From contig CM043954.1 of NCBI GenBank assembly GCA_014529385.2, positions 3,354,501 through 3,418,500 of the forward strand: a stretch of DNA of 64,000 nucleotides, read 5' to 3'. Both the position numbers and the translations under genes were made by a program. The DNA comes from Adiantum capillus-veneris. Taxonomy: Eukaryota; Streptophyta; Polypodiopsida; Polypodiales; Pteridaceae. Each line of letters starts with the position of its first letter. The first letter of the stretch is position 1. Under the pieces are notes generated by a model. It worked only from the letters and a program-made list of their open reading frames with translations. It made no database searches and was not told the origin of the DNA. Of the stretch, positions 54,397 through 64,000 are shown piece by piece.

Positions 54397-54446
54397 AGAT
54401 AAAGAAAAAGATTGTTGAGGAAGCGCAAGCGGAAGCAAAAGAAAGA

Positions 54447-55013
54447 ATGGAGAAAAGAAGACTACTGCGTCAGAGACAACGCAATGATGGAGACTTACGA
54501 ATAAACGCAGTTAGTGTTTCTGAAATGGGTGAAGACAAAGTAGAACCCATCATCGAGGTCAAAGTGGGCACAAACCAGGTTAAAGCCAGAGCACTATTGG
54601 ATTCAGGAGCACAAGCTAACCTGCTTTCAGTCAGTTTGTACAAGCAATTGAAACACGACACTAAGCTGCAAACTACCAAATAAGAGTTGAAGAGTTATTC
54701 AGAACACTCAATTAAAGCAATCGGATGCACAATACTACACGTACATATAAATCAATATGTGTATCCACATATGTTTTATGTGGTTGAAGACAAAGCTAAG
54801 TAACATCCGTTGTTGCTAGGACAACCATGGCAAAAGCAGTACAATGCGATGATTAATTGGAGCTCTAATTCAGTTAACATCAAATATGAGGAGGAAAGTC
54901 AATCAATTCCGTTCTCCAAAGCAACCGTACAGGTGCAAGCCGAAGAATCCAATGACAAGGGTAAACGACCTAAAGAGATTAAGAAGGAGCAATGGCAACC
55001 AAAAGCCACTTAG
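54447..55013 (+). pseudogene. Second retropepsin-like domain after integrase (element B)
   Basis: Encodes KVEPIIEVKVGTNQVKARAL, LLDSGAQANLLSVSLYKQL with intact D-S-G, then, after a stop, CTILHVHINQYVYPHMFYVV, and, after another stop, HPLLLGQPWQKQYNAMINW, the LLG-x-PW motif. This is a full-length retropepsin-like fold by motif order, about 130 residues. It is separate from the canonical protease upstream of RT and follows the integrase in the same frame. A related remnant is seen in D. Its role is unknown; the domain is deleted in A. Confidence 0.7.
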
Positions 55014-55647
55014 ACAAAACAAGAATGCTCCTCAACAAAGAACTCGCAGAAATGGGTAAAGAAGACAGAAAATAAAAGCACAGCTCAACCTTGGATAAAG
55101 ACAGACTCAAAGTTGGTATGGAGGCCAAAAAAGGTTGTGCCAGAGAGAACAAAGGTGGAAAACAAAGTCTTCAACACCAGACAACAGAGTGATTTCAGAT
55201 AGTCAAATTCAGTGAAACAGATCTGGATTCCAAAGAAGTTGATGACAGCACAAAGCCATAGCAAGGAAATTTGGATTCCAAAGATTTGTAAGCAGGAACT
55301 CCCTTCAGTACAATCAACAAAGAATCCTAAGTACTCAAGGACAGAGACATCACAACCTAAAGTTAAGCAAATTTGGGTAGCAAAAAAATTGTGGCAAGCA
55401 CAGGCAATCGGAAGCAGATTTGGATTATAAAAAAGGATAACAATGTAAAGAAGAATCCAAATACTGATTCTACTACAAAAGTGCTACAACCCAAATATTG
55501 CCTAAAAATCTGACAATCAAACAAAGAGCGACACTATTGGAAATATTGCTATTTCATCGCTCTACAATTGAATTGACCAAGCATGACCACAACAAATACA
55601 ATGCTTCACCCTCAGACACTTCATAGTCGTCCGGGACGACTCAGACT
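55014..55647 (+). pseudogene. Pol tail with repeated IW(I/V)PK motifs (element B)
   Basis: Basic, Lys/Gln/Thr-rich readings with KQIWIPKKLMTAQ near 55214, KEIWIPKICKQ near 55265, KQIWVAKKLWQAQ near 55370 and a decayed fourth near 55412. The tail ends at SRPGRLRLGGGEVY over the internal PPT. Related motifs occur in A and D. Function unknown; a nucleic-acid-binding tail is a guess from charge. Confidence 0.5.
55625..55641 (+). other. Hairpin just upstream of the internal PPT (element B)
   Basis: AGTCGTCC, G, GGACGACT: a perfect 8-bp inverted repeat. Confidence 0.6.
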
Positions 55648-55661
55648 AGGAGGGGGGGAGG
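55648..55661 (+). promoter_or_regulatory. Internal polypurine tract (element B)
   Basis: AGGAGGGGGGGAGG at the pol end; counterpart of 15454-15467. Confidence 0.7.
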
Positions 55662-56573
55662 TATACAAGTATACAGGAACTACAAGCAATAAGGACAAAG
55701 AAAATGATATTACAAGGGCAGTGTCTTACATGATTTTGAATTTTTTATGTTTGATTGCGTATATTGATAATATCTATGCCCTTATATACTTTGTTTTGCA
55801 ATAATAAGAGATCAAATGATGAATTTGAGTCTCTAAGTTTGTAAATACGACTAAATATGCGTGTTTTTGGAGCCAAAAAGTGGAAAAAAGTGGTAATCCA
55901 AGCCGAGAAACCACAAATAAGTATATATACATATACACAGGGTCACCAGCTAATTATTGTGTATTTTTGGAAATTTTTGGCTTCAATTTTCTATTTTCCT
56001 TTATTTTTTAGGATTTTCTTAATAAAAGTAAAAGTAAAATTAAAAACCAGGTGAAACGAGATCAGAAAAAAGAAAAGAATAGACGGTGATGATCCTAATG
56101 ACAAGGGCAACCCATGGTAAAAATTGGGTACAATTCGGGAAAAGTTGCGGAAAGCCCGAAATGATAGAATTTTGGCAAAGTGGACAGATTTCTCGGAAAC
56201 AGGTCAAACGGAGTCCAAATTGAGAAATTTCAAATCCTAAAGTGCATTTCACGATGAGATAGGAACACATGTAAAATTTGGTAACAAGTGAGCCGGGAAG
56301 TCCAAAGTTAAGTATTTTTGACTTCACTTACAAGCTCATTTGCACTATTACCCACTTGGAAAGAGCAAAGAGCACACAGGAGCATCCGACCTTCTACAGC
56401 CTTCTACGACTGCTACGAGAGCTCAGAGGACTCCAAATATGAGAGGTAGACTCGTTGCCATAGGCTTTTGATGCTTACCACTAACTTTTGTCGCGAAAAC
56501 TAACCAAAACAAAGAAACAAGAGCAAACTAGGAAATGGGTAGAATTCTAGGTAGAGGCACAACCGCCTGACCA
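55662..56573 (+). repeat. LTR-like segment between pol and the ORF3 leader (element B)
   Basis: 912 bp, homologous to 14520-15453 of A, starting TATACAAGTATACA after the PPT and ending GCACAACCGCCTGACCA. It holds a TATATA core near 55785-55795. Confidence 0.5.
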
Positions 56574-57255
56574 AACCATGCAAGAACCAATAGGTGGCTT
56601 ACCCTAGTGTAGAAGATGAGTTTCTAACTCTCAAAGATCGAGAAAGACCAACTGGAAAAACCCTAGGTCAATAGAGCCTGCAAAAGTGGCAAACAGGAAA
56701 AAGTTGTCGAAACGACACAAAACTTCTCAGGAAGCTTAACAACATCGAGGACAATGCAACCATGGAGTATCTCCAGGTTTGGACCACCAAAAGTGGGTCG
56801 AAACAACCGATTCGACGGCAGACACAGAAAGCGTCATTTTGGCATAACGGCCAAAATTGAGGACCAATGGTCATGAAACTTCACAAGCAGCTTCAAATAG
56901 CCATCAATGACACATGTGTAAAAGCAAAACCCAAGAGAAAGCCATTTCACTTACCAATGGTGAAAAAGACGCTTTCGGGCAACCAAATGGCTAAAGGTGG
57001 AAAAGAAGGAACCAAAGTCGAGTCCAACCACATAGACGACTTCCCAACACCTCAAATGAGCTCGGGATGCAACTCTCGAGGAGAAAGATCGAGGAAAATC
57101 AAATGCAACACCAAAAGACGACTTCGGAGACTGAAATGCCTACAAAGGGGGGCTTTTAACTAATTTGATAATTTTTAAGGTTGAAAACTAGTTAGCAGGG
57201 CTTAGGGCACTAGCACAATCCATGCTTTGCACAAAAAACACTTTTTATCAAGAAT

Positions 57256-57279
57256 AAACATCATACGCGTCTGATGTCT
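57256..57279. repeat. 24-bp palindrome, B ORF3 leader
   Basis: Two changes from consensus. First of the series; counterpart of 13817. Confidence 0.85.
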
Positions 57280-57539
57280 CACAGCATGATTTTCACATCA
57301 TCTTGAACACATGAATACATAGCCCCTTTCTATATGCTAACAACATCAAATGTACAAAGTATCATGAGATTTGAAGTTGAAAAACCAATTGGAAACTAAA
57401 AAGACGCAAAGTAGGGCATAAAACCGACTTATGGCCCTAAATTTGCCAAAATAGCTCCAAACTCAATGAAACTTTGTAGGATTGTTGTTCAACACATGCA
57501 AAAGCTATCTGGAACCAAAAAGTATCATTTTGGCAAAAA

Positions 57540-57553
57540 AGACATATGATGTC
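57540..57553. repeat. Decayed palindrome, B ORF3 leader
   Basis: AGACATATGATGTC: both outer arms are present but the centre is deleted. It sits 284 bp after the previous copy, exactly where the second palindrome is in A. Confidence 0.7.
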
Positions 57554-57814
57554 ACTTTGCATATACAGAGCCAAAATTGATCATTTCTGATCATATATCC
57601 ATTATATACATCAAATACATGCCACATATTAAGTTTGGTACCATTTGGCCAAGTGGATCACTCCATTAGCCCAATTAGCAAAAAATCCTCTACTTAAAGC
57701 CTAATCTTACCAAAATTCATCATACTCAACTTCAAGGCAAGATTTGAGTACACACAATCCTTTACTATCATATGAGGAGCCCACAGAACCAATCTCATGC
57801 AAAAATGATACAAA

Positions 57815-57838
57815 AGACATCATACGCGTAGGATGTCT
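57815..57838. repeat. 24-bp palindrome, B ORF3 leader, mixed arms
   Basis: Left arm of A type (CATCATAC), right arm of C type (GTAGGATG), so one mismatch in the stem. Confidence 0.9.
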
Positions 57839-57949
57839 CAAGAGCCAATTTTGGTCCAAACTAAACCATAATTTCATAAAATCATTGTCTAAGCCTATAT
57901 AAAGACAAATCCAAGCTTACAATGCAAAATGGTACAATTTTACCCAAAA

Positions 57950-57964
57950 AGACATCATACACGT
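57950..57964. repeat. Palindrome cut by element K
   Basis: AGACATCATACACGT is the first 15 nt of the fourth palindrome, 135 bp after the third as in A. The LTR of K begins at 57965. Confidence 0.8.
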
Positions 57965-60034
57965 TGTCGTAATGTGGCACGTATATAGTGGGAACGGGCA
58001 TTAAACGATTTATCTTGTGACTTTTTGACGCATAAGTATACTTCATATAATACTCATATGCATAAATAAAATCTTTCTACCATACCTTAGTATTACCTTT
58101 GAAGTAATATAAATGTACATTACTATTAGAAACTACTGCAAGAGAAGTATCAATGATTGTGTCTCTTTTTGTCTGGGGGAAAAGCATTTGTATATTTCTT
58201 CTAATATCTCAGCTATACCCTACCATATATAAATTATTTTCTTCTTTTCACATTTATCTAATAATATAACCCTTCAATAATGCATACCTTCTTGGATACA
58301 TACAAGAGGAAAGGGCCTACTAGAAGACTTTATGAAAAGGAAGATCCAAAGCTTCTTGGACCATCCCAATTTGAACATTCTGAACTAAGGGCATGGAGAA
58401 AAGGCCAAAACCAAGTCAAGCTCTTTTAGTAGGCCAATTTTTCCTTTTGAAGCATGTCAATCCGAGTTACAGGTCAAAAGTTACAGGGAAACTAGTGAAA
58501 AACCCTCTCACAACTACACTGCAAGTGAATGTGACACGTCAAAGATGCCTTGAAGGACAAGACACACAAGTTGGGACCCCCTACTGGAGCCACACAGAAG
58601 ATGCCTAGGTGGGGCCCATATACATCACGCACCCACATGGAGCCTCAATGACCAAAAATGCTGAATTTCATGATATTTTGAGTCCTAATATTGCCCATTT
58701 TAAGAAATATCCAAAGAACATTTGATTTGGGCTAACTCTTTAGCTTAATCAAGTGATTATGTAAAACATGGCTCCCTCACCTATAAAAAGGGCAACCTTC
58801 TCTTCATTGGGGGCAAGTTATGAGTGAGTGAGAATAGCTCAATTCCATTGTGACACACTCATCTTAGTGCCACACTTTCTCTTGAAGAAAGGCTGAAGTC
58901 TTGCCTTATCTTCTCTCTCCATTAAGGTGGTGGTGATTGCTCTCATGTAAGATATATGTTTCTAGTTTTACTTTCATTTGCATATCTAGTCCAATACTTG
59001 TCTGTAACTCTATCTCTATCTCTCATTATCTATCTTTAATACCACCACCACACTTAGATCTATCTCTAATTCTATCTTTACTCCTCCTTTGATCTCTCTT
59101 GTTGTGTCCTAATTGTTTCATTGGAAGGTATTCAAGCAGCAACCTTGTCAATGTAATGGGTACAACCTTCTTGCGGGAACAATTATGCACACAAGGTTAG
59201 TAACCATATCTTCATCTTCCACAAGTATCTCTCTCTCTCTCTTAAGGTTCTCATTCTCTTGTACAAACTCTAGAATCTCCTTGCTACAGGTACTTCTCTC
59301 CCAGCAATATCCTTATTGCCTAAGGGCAACAATAGGGCTTGGGAGAGACTCTCTTCTTCTTCTCCTTTCACTTCTTTCACACCTTTATCTTTGAACATAC
59401 TAAGTATATCATTGATGAATAACCATAATCCACATAGAGGTAATTTCTTTCAATTCCATTCAGTGCAATCTATTAGGGTCAACATTTGGATTAGTCGAAA
59501 GATTCACTTTCAGCAACGCATAGTGTTTCTATTTGGTCTTGAAAGGCTCAACGAAATACTTCTCTCACCAGATCCCATCATACTACCTATTATTGACTAT
59601 GAATTCTCTTTTGATGTGAATGTGGTTATTTTATTATGAATCAAGAGGATTTGTACTCACAACTAATCCCAATCGCTAGACAAAACATATACATTATAGT
59701 AAGCACAAAGCTACAGTTCCAAAGAGCAATTCGTAGCTTATTTGGATAACAAAGATTAAATATCATTAACTCATCCATTAACCCTTTTATCCTACCCATG
59801 ATACGATATGATCATAATCTCGATGTTTTCATTTTTGTTTTGTTCTGACTATCTTTCATGAGTTCTCTCCATCACGTGTGTAAAAGTGAGCGGCTTCTTT
59901 GGCTACATTTCTTCTTTAGATTTAGAATCTATGTTATCTACATCTTAGCTCCTTCTCATAACCCTTGAGCTTCCTCACAAACTCTCACAGCAAGAGACCC
60001 GGTGCCTTCCTGGCAAGACCGCCAACTTCTTGAC
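57965..60034 (+). mobile_element. 5' LTR of element K
   Basis: 2070 bp from TGTCGTAATG to CTTCTTGACA; terminal TGTC and GACA are inverted. TATA box TATAAAAA at 58782-58789. No gene inside. Boundaries are inferred from the end motifs, the PBS, and the broken palindrome on the left. Confidence 0.7.
58782..58789 (+). promoter_or_regulatory. TATA box in the K LTR
   Basis: TATAAAAA, about 820 bp into the LTR. Confidence 0.55.
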
Positions 60035-60040
60035 ATATTT

Positions 60041-60056
60041 TTGGTGAACCCAACGT
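60041..60056 (+). promoter_or_regulatory. Probable primer-binding site (element K)
   Basis: TTGGTGAACCCAACGT a few bases after the LTR end. It resembles a tRNA-Lys type PBS with changes (usual start TGGCGCCCAACGTGG). The tRNA assignment is tentative. Confidence 0.5.
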
Positions 60057-60088
60057 GAAACTGCTAGGGTGAGAGTTTGTGGGTAACC

Positions 60089-60535
60089 ATGGGTGATCAT
60101 GTTGAGCAACAGGGTATGCATTTTGACCCAACAACAATGCAAATGTTTCAAGCATTTACAATGTTCATGCAAAAACAACATGCCACTGAAAGAAGGGAGA
60201 TTTCAGCAATGAAGGCCATACAAGTGGTCGTCAACAGAATGGATCAATTCAATGGCAAAGATATAACCAAGTACTTAAGCAAGTATGTGAAGGAGATGGA
60301 GCTGCATCGCATGTCAGAAGGTGAGATGATTCAAAGCTTTGAGCTAGTTGTTGCTCCAGAAATTAGAGAACATGTTAGGGGAATTAAAGATGGGCATGGG
60401 AGAAATTGGGAAGAACTCAAAGTAGCTTTAAAGGAGGAATATTTCATGGAGGACTCTGAGAGAGTGAACAAAAGGACATTCTTAGAATCGGTAGTCAAAG
60501 CCAAAGCAAGGACTATCAATAACATAGCTACTTAG
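60089..60535 (+). pseudogene. Gag N-terminal part (element K)
   Basis: From ATG 60089 (MGDHVEQQGMHFD), 55 bp after the LTR. It contains a coiled-coil-like start, VNRMDQFNGKDITKYLSKYV, IQSFELVVAPEIREHVRG, NWEELKVALKEEYFMEDSER and KRTFLESV, which match a Retrotrans_gag-like capsid of the type with a GK-x2-Y-L motif. It stops at 60533-60535. The next open block begins after a frame change near 60540-60640, so gag and pol are interrupted once here. Confidence 0.75.
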
Positions 60536-60643
60536 GGAATTTGAGCGGCGCTATGCACAACTCACCAGGATAGAAAGGGCCACACTAGATGCAGAGAAGA
60601 CAGATCTTTCTTACAAGCTGCAGGTAAAGAGTTTCAAGAAAAT

Positions 60644-62263
60644 TTGGAGCTTCTTCTTGAAGATAAATATGCTGAGCAAGGACTAAACACCGACTGGAAT
60701 GAGGTTGAAGGTGCTGTCTCACTGCTTGCCAAGCGACAAAGAAGAAGGGACAAGATGGTAGTAAACACTACAAGTCCTTCCACCTCAACTCCTGACAAAA
60801 TGGTAAATCCTACTTTTATCGCTCCGAAGTTTGATGAGTCCATGCTAGATGAGCTTGTAAAGGGAATGCGTGACTTAAAGGTGAAGCTTGCAAAGCTTGA
60901 AGAAAAAGGCCAACCGTCAGGGCCACTTTCTAGGCAAAGACAACAGCCCAAAGAAGGGTTTGTTAATAGATGTATTTGGTGTGATAGTACAGACCATGTA
61001 CGAAGGGATTGTGATGATTTTAGTGATGTTTTGTCAAAAGATGTTGTCTTTTTTAAGGATGGTAAAATCCACTTAAGAGAGACAGGTCTACCCTTGAGAA
61101 CTAACTTTGGGAAGGGGGGAATGCAAACCTTAGTTGAAGATATGGCAACTAAGCATGCCACCTCTTCAGTTGAGGCAGCTACTTATGGAGTAAAAATTGA
61201 GCATCTTAGTGATGAACAGGTGAGTGACCATCATGGTCAAATTTGGCCAAATGTCGTGCAATTAGCTAAAAAGGGAAAGCTTACAAAAGAGATTCATCTA
61301 GAAACAGGATGGAATGATCCAGTGGACTCATTGTCAGTGCATGCCTACATTACAAAATGCCAAGAAAATGAGGCGATTGTAGAAGAGAAGCGCAGACGTG
61401 AGAATGCTGATGAAGGACCATCAAAAAGAGCTTCTAGAAGTGGGGGAAGAAGCGACTCCATGCCTTCTCAAACACTCTCAACACAAGGAGCATCTCCACC
61501 TGAAGTACTCATGGAGGAGTCTACAACAGGAAAGAAGAAAGAGCCAACAAAAGGTAAGACAAAAGGCCCAACTTATAAACTACAATCTGATATTGAGGTT
61601 GCTACAGATTTAAATAAAGTCTTGGAGGAAAGGATCTTGAATAGCAAGATTGAGTTTACTCTGGGAGAAGTTCTCGGCATTGCAAAGCGTGAATTCCATG
61701 AGGAGATCATTGACATCATCAAGAGGAAGAGGCAAACCCTTGCTGAAGTTTCTCGTCCACAGGTTGAAGGGGAAACCTCAAAGACACAAGGGATGCATCT
61801 GCAAAATAAGGAGGATGATGGAGCTGTGGTAGGATGCTACCAATCCAGTGGGAGAGTGAAGCAAGTGCATTTCTCAAATGATGATGAAGAAGTTGAAGAT
61901 ATTCCTAGGAGCTTTTATTCACGAAGTCACTGGGCAAGGGCTACTACAAAAACTTTGGTCAAGGTAGGTGATCTTGAAGAGCCATTTTTTTCCTTGATTG
62001 ACCATGGTTCAGAAATAAACATAATGTCAAAGAGTCTCTACAACAAGTGCAAATGGCCAATGGACACGGATCATGGATGGATGGTAAAAGTGGCAAACAA
62101 TTCATCCGGTGAATTGTATGCAGCATGTCCAAGTGTGAAGGTGACAATAGGTGATGTAAAGATTGACCAAAAACTTCTTTGTACAGGATACATCTTCATA
62201 TCATCTCATCCTTGGACAATCCTACATTGTGGGAGTTCGAATGGAAACAAAGGTAATGGATGA
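60644..62263 (+). pseudogene. Gag C-terminus and protease (element K)
   Basis: 539-codon frame. A zinc knuckle at 60970-61020, CIWCDSTDHVRRDC, fits C-x2-C-x4-H-x4-C. A conserved-looking middle (IHLRETGLPLRTNFGKGG) and a charged linker follow. Protease from about 61980: FFSLIDHGSEINIMSKSLY, with D-H-G-S where most retropepsins have D-S/T-G, then DTDHGWMVKVANNSSGELYA. A frameshift near 62190 moves the end of the protease (FVQDTSSYHLILGQSYIV) into another frame (62163-62441). Confidence 0.75.
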
Positions 62264-62803
62264 TGATTCAGCATATGCTAGGATACGTAGAAAAGATGGT
62301 AAACGAGCTGTCCAATTTCTCACAGTTTGTGTAAACCATGAAATAAATCGTGACAACCTCAGAGGAAATCCTCTACCAAAGGTGAGCAAAGAGTTTCATG
62401 ATCATAGAGAAATGATGGGTTTTGGCCAAGTACCATTGTAAAGTGAGATTGCAGTGGTACAGAAAGAAAAAGGGTCTCGCGCCTGATCCAAAAATAGGTG
62501 AAACTTTTTCAACGGGCTCCTTGGTAACAAGGAATGGATCAGTATGTTTTACAAAACTTGAAGATTTGAAGAGATGTGAGAGGCAATATGCGCATAATGT
62601 ACAAATAGGCATGAAAAAGAGTGGGTTGCTAGAGCATACTGAAAATGTTTTGGGTTTGTGTGAACAAGTTTCTTTTGTAGATACTATGGGTGAGCTTGAT
62701 GCTATAATGGGGTCATCTTGAAAATGAAGTTGTGGAAGTTTGCTCTATGGAAATGTATCAAGTAATAGAAGCCTTTAAAGAAAGCCAAATAGTTGGACCA
62801 TAA
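62264..62803 (+). pseudogene. Protease to RT linker (element K), frameshifted
   Basis: Short open blocks in different frames (to 62441, 62422-62721) with charged sequence and no recognised motif, ending at a stop codon at 62801-62803 just before the open RT frame. Confidence 0.5.
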
Positions 62804-64000
62804 GTCCATGTTGAAACTAAATACAAGAGTGTCGCAAAGAAGGTGAAACCAGTAGCTTCACCCTTACCACCCAGCAACAGGGAAAAGATTGAGCAGGCTT
62901 CTTTACAACCAAGTTTGAGGAATCCTAAAAAGATTGGGCATACCTTCACAAAGGAGTCTTTTCAAGAGTTGAAGATTGGTTGCGAGGAGTTTCTAACACA
63001 GAAGGAGACAAAGTGCTTCAAAGAAATGATTTCAAAGCATGGTAAGGCTTTTGCATTTGAGCCACATGAGATAGGATGTGTTGATCCTTCTATTGTAGCT
63101 CCAATGGTAATTTTCACAATACCTCATGTGCCTTGGAATCTGCGGCCTATTCCGGTTCCAAAGGCACATTTGCCAAAGTTAGTAGAGCTACTGAATGAGA
63201 AAATCAAAATGGGAATCTTGGAGCCTTCTTGTGCTCCATACTCAAATAGGTGGTTCACAGTTCCAAAGAAGAATGGTTCTCTACGCTTCATCCAAGATAT
63301 GCAACCAGTGAACAAGGTGACAATTAGAAATGTAGGTACAGGTCCAATTGTGGATGAGTTTGCAGAGGCGTTTGCAGGGAGGGCAATCTACTCAATGGGG
63401 GATCTCTACCCAGGGTATGATCAATTTCAGCTTGCAATAGAAAGCAGAGACTTGACAACCATGAGGACACCTTTGGGTTTGGTAAGGATGTGTACCTTGC
63501 CACAGGGAGCAACCAACTCGGTTGCACATATGATGAATGGGATGAATAAGGTCTTACGTGACTTTATTCCTCAAATCACAATGCCTTTCATTGATGATTT
63601 GCCTATCAAAGGATGTGAAGAAAGTGACAAAGATGAAGCTTTGGATCTCAAGGGATGTCGCAAGTTTGTGGTAAATGACATAAATGATTGTGATAAAATT
63701 TTGTCTAGGCTGGAAGAAGTGAATCTTACATTGTCAGGGAAAAAGTCTATGTTTGGTGTCAATGAAGTGCTCATTGTGGGGCACATGTGCGGGCCATATG
63801 GTAGGAAACCTTGTCCAACAAAGGTAGATTCCATGCAAAGAATGAAAGAAACATGCACTAGCATCACTGAGGTTAGAAGGTTTCTGGGAGCATGTGTCTT
63901 CTATGTTATTTGGATTCCACATTATGCACATGTAGCTGATCCTCTTTATCAGTTTCTTAGAAAGAATCAAAAGTTTAAATGGACAGAAGCACATGTAAAA
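62804..64000 (+). CDS. Reverse transcriptase (element K), open to the window end
   Basis: A single plus-strand frame with no stop for 1197 bp, truncated by the window. Motifs in order: PIPVPKAHLPKLVELLNEKI, YSNRWFTVPKKNGSLRFIQD, AIYSMGDLYPGYDQFQLAIE (catalytic Asp), TPLGLVRMCTLPQGATNS, ITMPFIDDLPIKGC with FIDD as the catalytic motif, KKSMFGVNEVLIVGHMCGP, and VRRFLGACVFYVIWIPHYA. LPQGATNS and FIDDLPIKG differ from the LPFGLTNA and Y/FVDDIL of most plant gypsy elements and recall elements I associate with fungi and early land plants. The 5' end of the frame is set by a stop codon, not by a start codon. Confidence 0.8.

Larger units (their letters stand above)
56574..57949 (+). other. ORF3 leader of element B
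   Basis: Non-coding, homologous to 12830-14519 of A, with two full palindromes and one decayed one. Confidence 0.7.
44233..57964 (+). mobile_element. Element B: decayed relative of A that keeps integrase, cut by K
   Basis: Plus-strand copy. Truncated 5' LTR, PBS, leader with four palindromes, gag, pol with PR-RT-RNase H-IN and a second protease-like domain, internal PPT, LTR-like segment, and the ORF3 leader with palindromes up to the fourth, where element K is inserted. ORF3 and the 3' LTR would lie beyond K, outside the window. It has many stops but few frameshifts; most of gag-pol remains in one frame. Confidence 0.85.
57965..64000 (+). mobile_element. Element K: divergent Ty3-like retrotransposon, runs off the window
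   Basis: Plus-strand element with a 5' LTR, PBS, gag, zinc knuckle, protease and RT. The lineage looks unlike the other gypsy elements here (D-H-G protease loop, FIDD in RT). The predicted target duplication is CACGT (57960-57964), to be sought after the 3' LTR outside the window. Confidence 0.85.

Noticed and set aside
60634-61161. 175-codon minus-strand ORF opposite the K gag
   Set aside because: Shadow of the plus-strand frame carrying the zinc knuckle.

Overview
The window looks like a repeat-dense intergenic block from a land plant with a large genome. I see no intact host gene. Almost everything is LTR retrotransposon sequence, nested and mostly decayed. Plant origin is inferred from the Ty3/gypsy and Ty1/copia mixture and from primer-binding sites (PBS) that match the 3' end of plant tRNA-Asp and initiator tRNA-Met. 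A Ty3 element at the right edge has features I associate with moss, fern or fungal lineages, so a fern or gymnosperm is possible, but the sequence does not prove it. Element letters A-K are my own labels.

Layout. F (1-6612, minus): Ty3/gypsy remnant with a tRNA-Met PBS, its gag split by E. E (about 1881-3570, plus): 3' end and LTR of another element, followed by two inverted copies of its own LTR end. D (about 6613-29208, plus): old gypsy remnant ending in a polypurine tract (PPT) and LTR, split by A. A (8868-25084, minus): well-bounded 16.2 kb element with two LTRs and a 5-bp target duplication; it has an open gag, a damaged pol lacking integrase, and a large third ORF (ORF3) beside the 3' LTR. 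I (about 29209-32245, plus): broken gag with a long uncharacterised leader. J (about 32246-40989, minus): Ty1/copia remnant, split by H (35613-40563, minus), a short-LTR Ty3/gypsy element that itself carries a 246-bp MITE-like insert. C (about 40990-43779, minus): leader, LTR and PPT of a relative of A. A DEAD-box RNA helicase fragment (43780-44232) lies beyond C. B (about 44233-57964, plus): decayed relative of A that retains integrase. K (57965-64000+, plus): a divergent Ty3-like element inserted into B and running off the window.

The most unusual feature is shared only by A, B and C. A 24-bp perfect palindrome (arm AGACATCATACG followed by its reverse complement) is dispersed through their non-coding leaders at fixed distances. 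Intervals of about 285, 125-135 and 283 bp recur, and the last copy lies 166-168 nt before the ATG both of gag (A and B) and of ORF3 (A). In C both arms changed together (A to C in one, T to G in the other), so the palindrome is kept. A half-site in each LTR carries the base of its own family. The ORF3 leader is therefore a second copy of the gag leader. It is preceded by a PPT and a 912-934 bp LTR-like segment, which suggests that A and B descend from two related elements fused end to end. What the palindromes do is unknown.

How the parts work together is ordinary for LTR retrotransposons (gag capsid; pol protease, reverse transcriptase, RNase H and integrase; PBS and PPT priming). Every pol here is broken, apart from the reverse transcriptase of K, which is open as far as the window shows.
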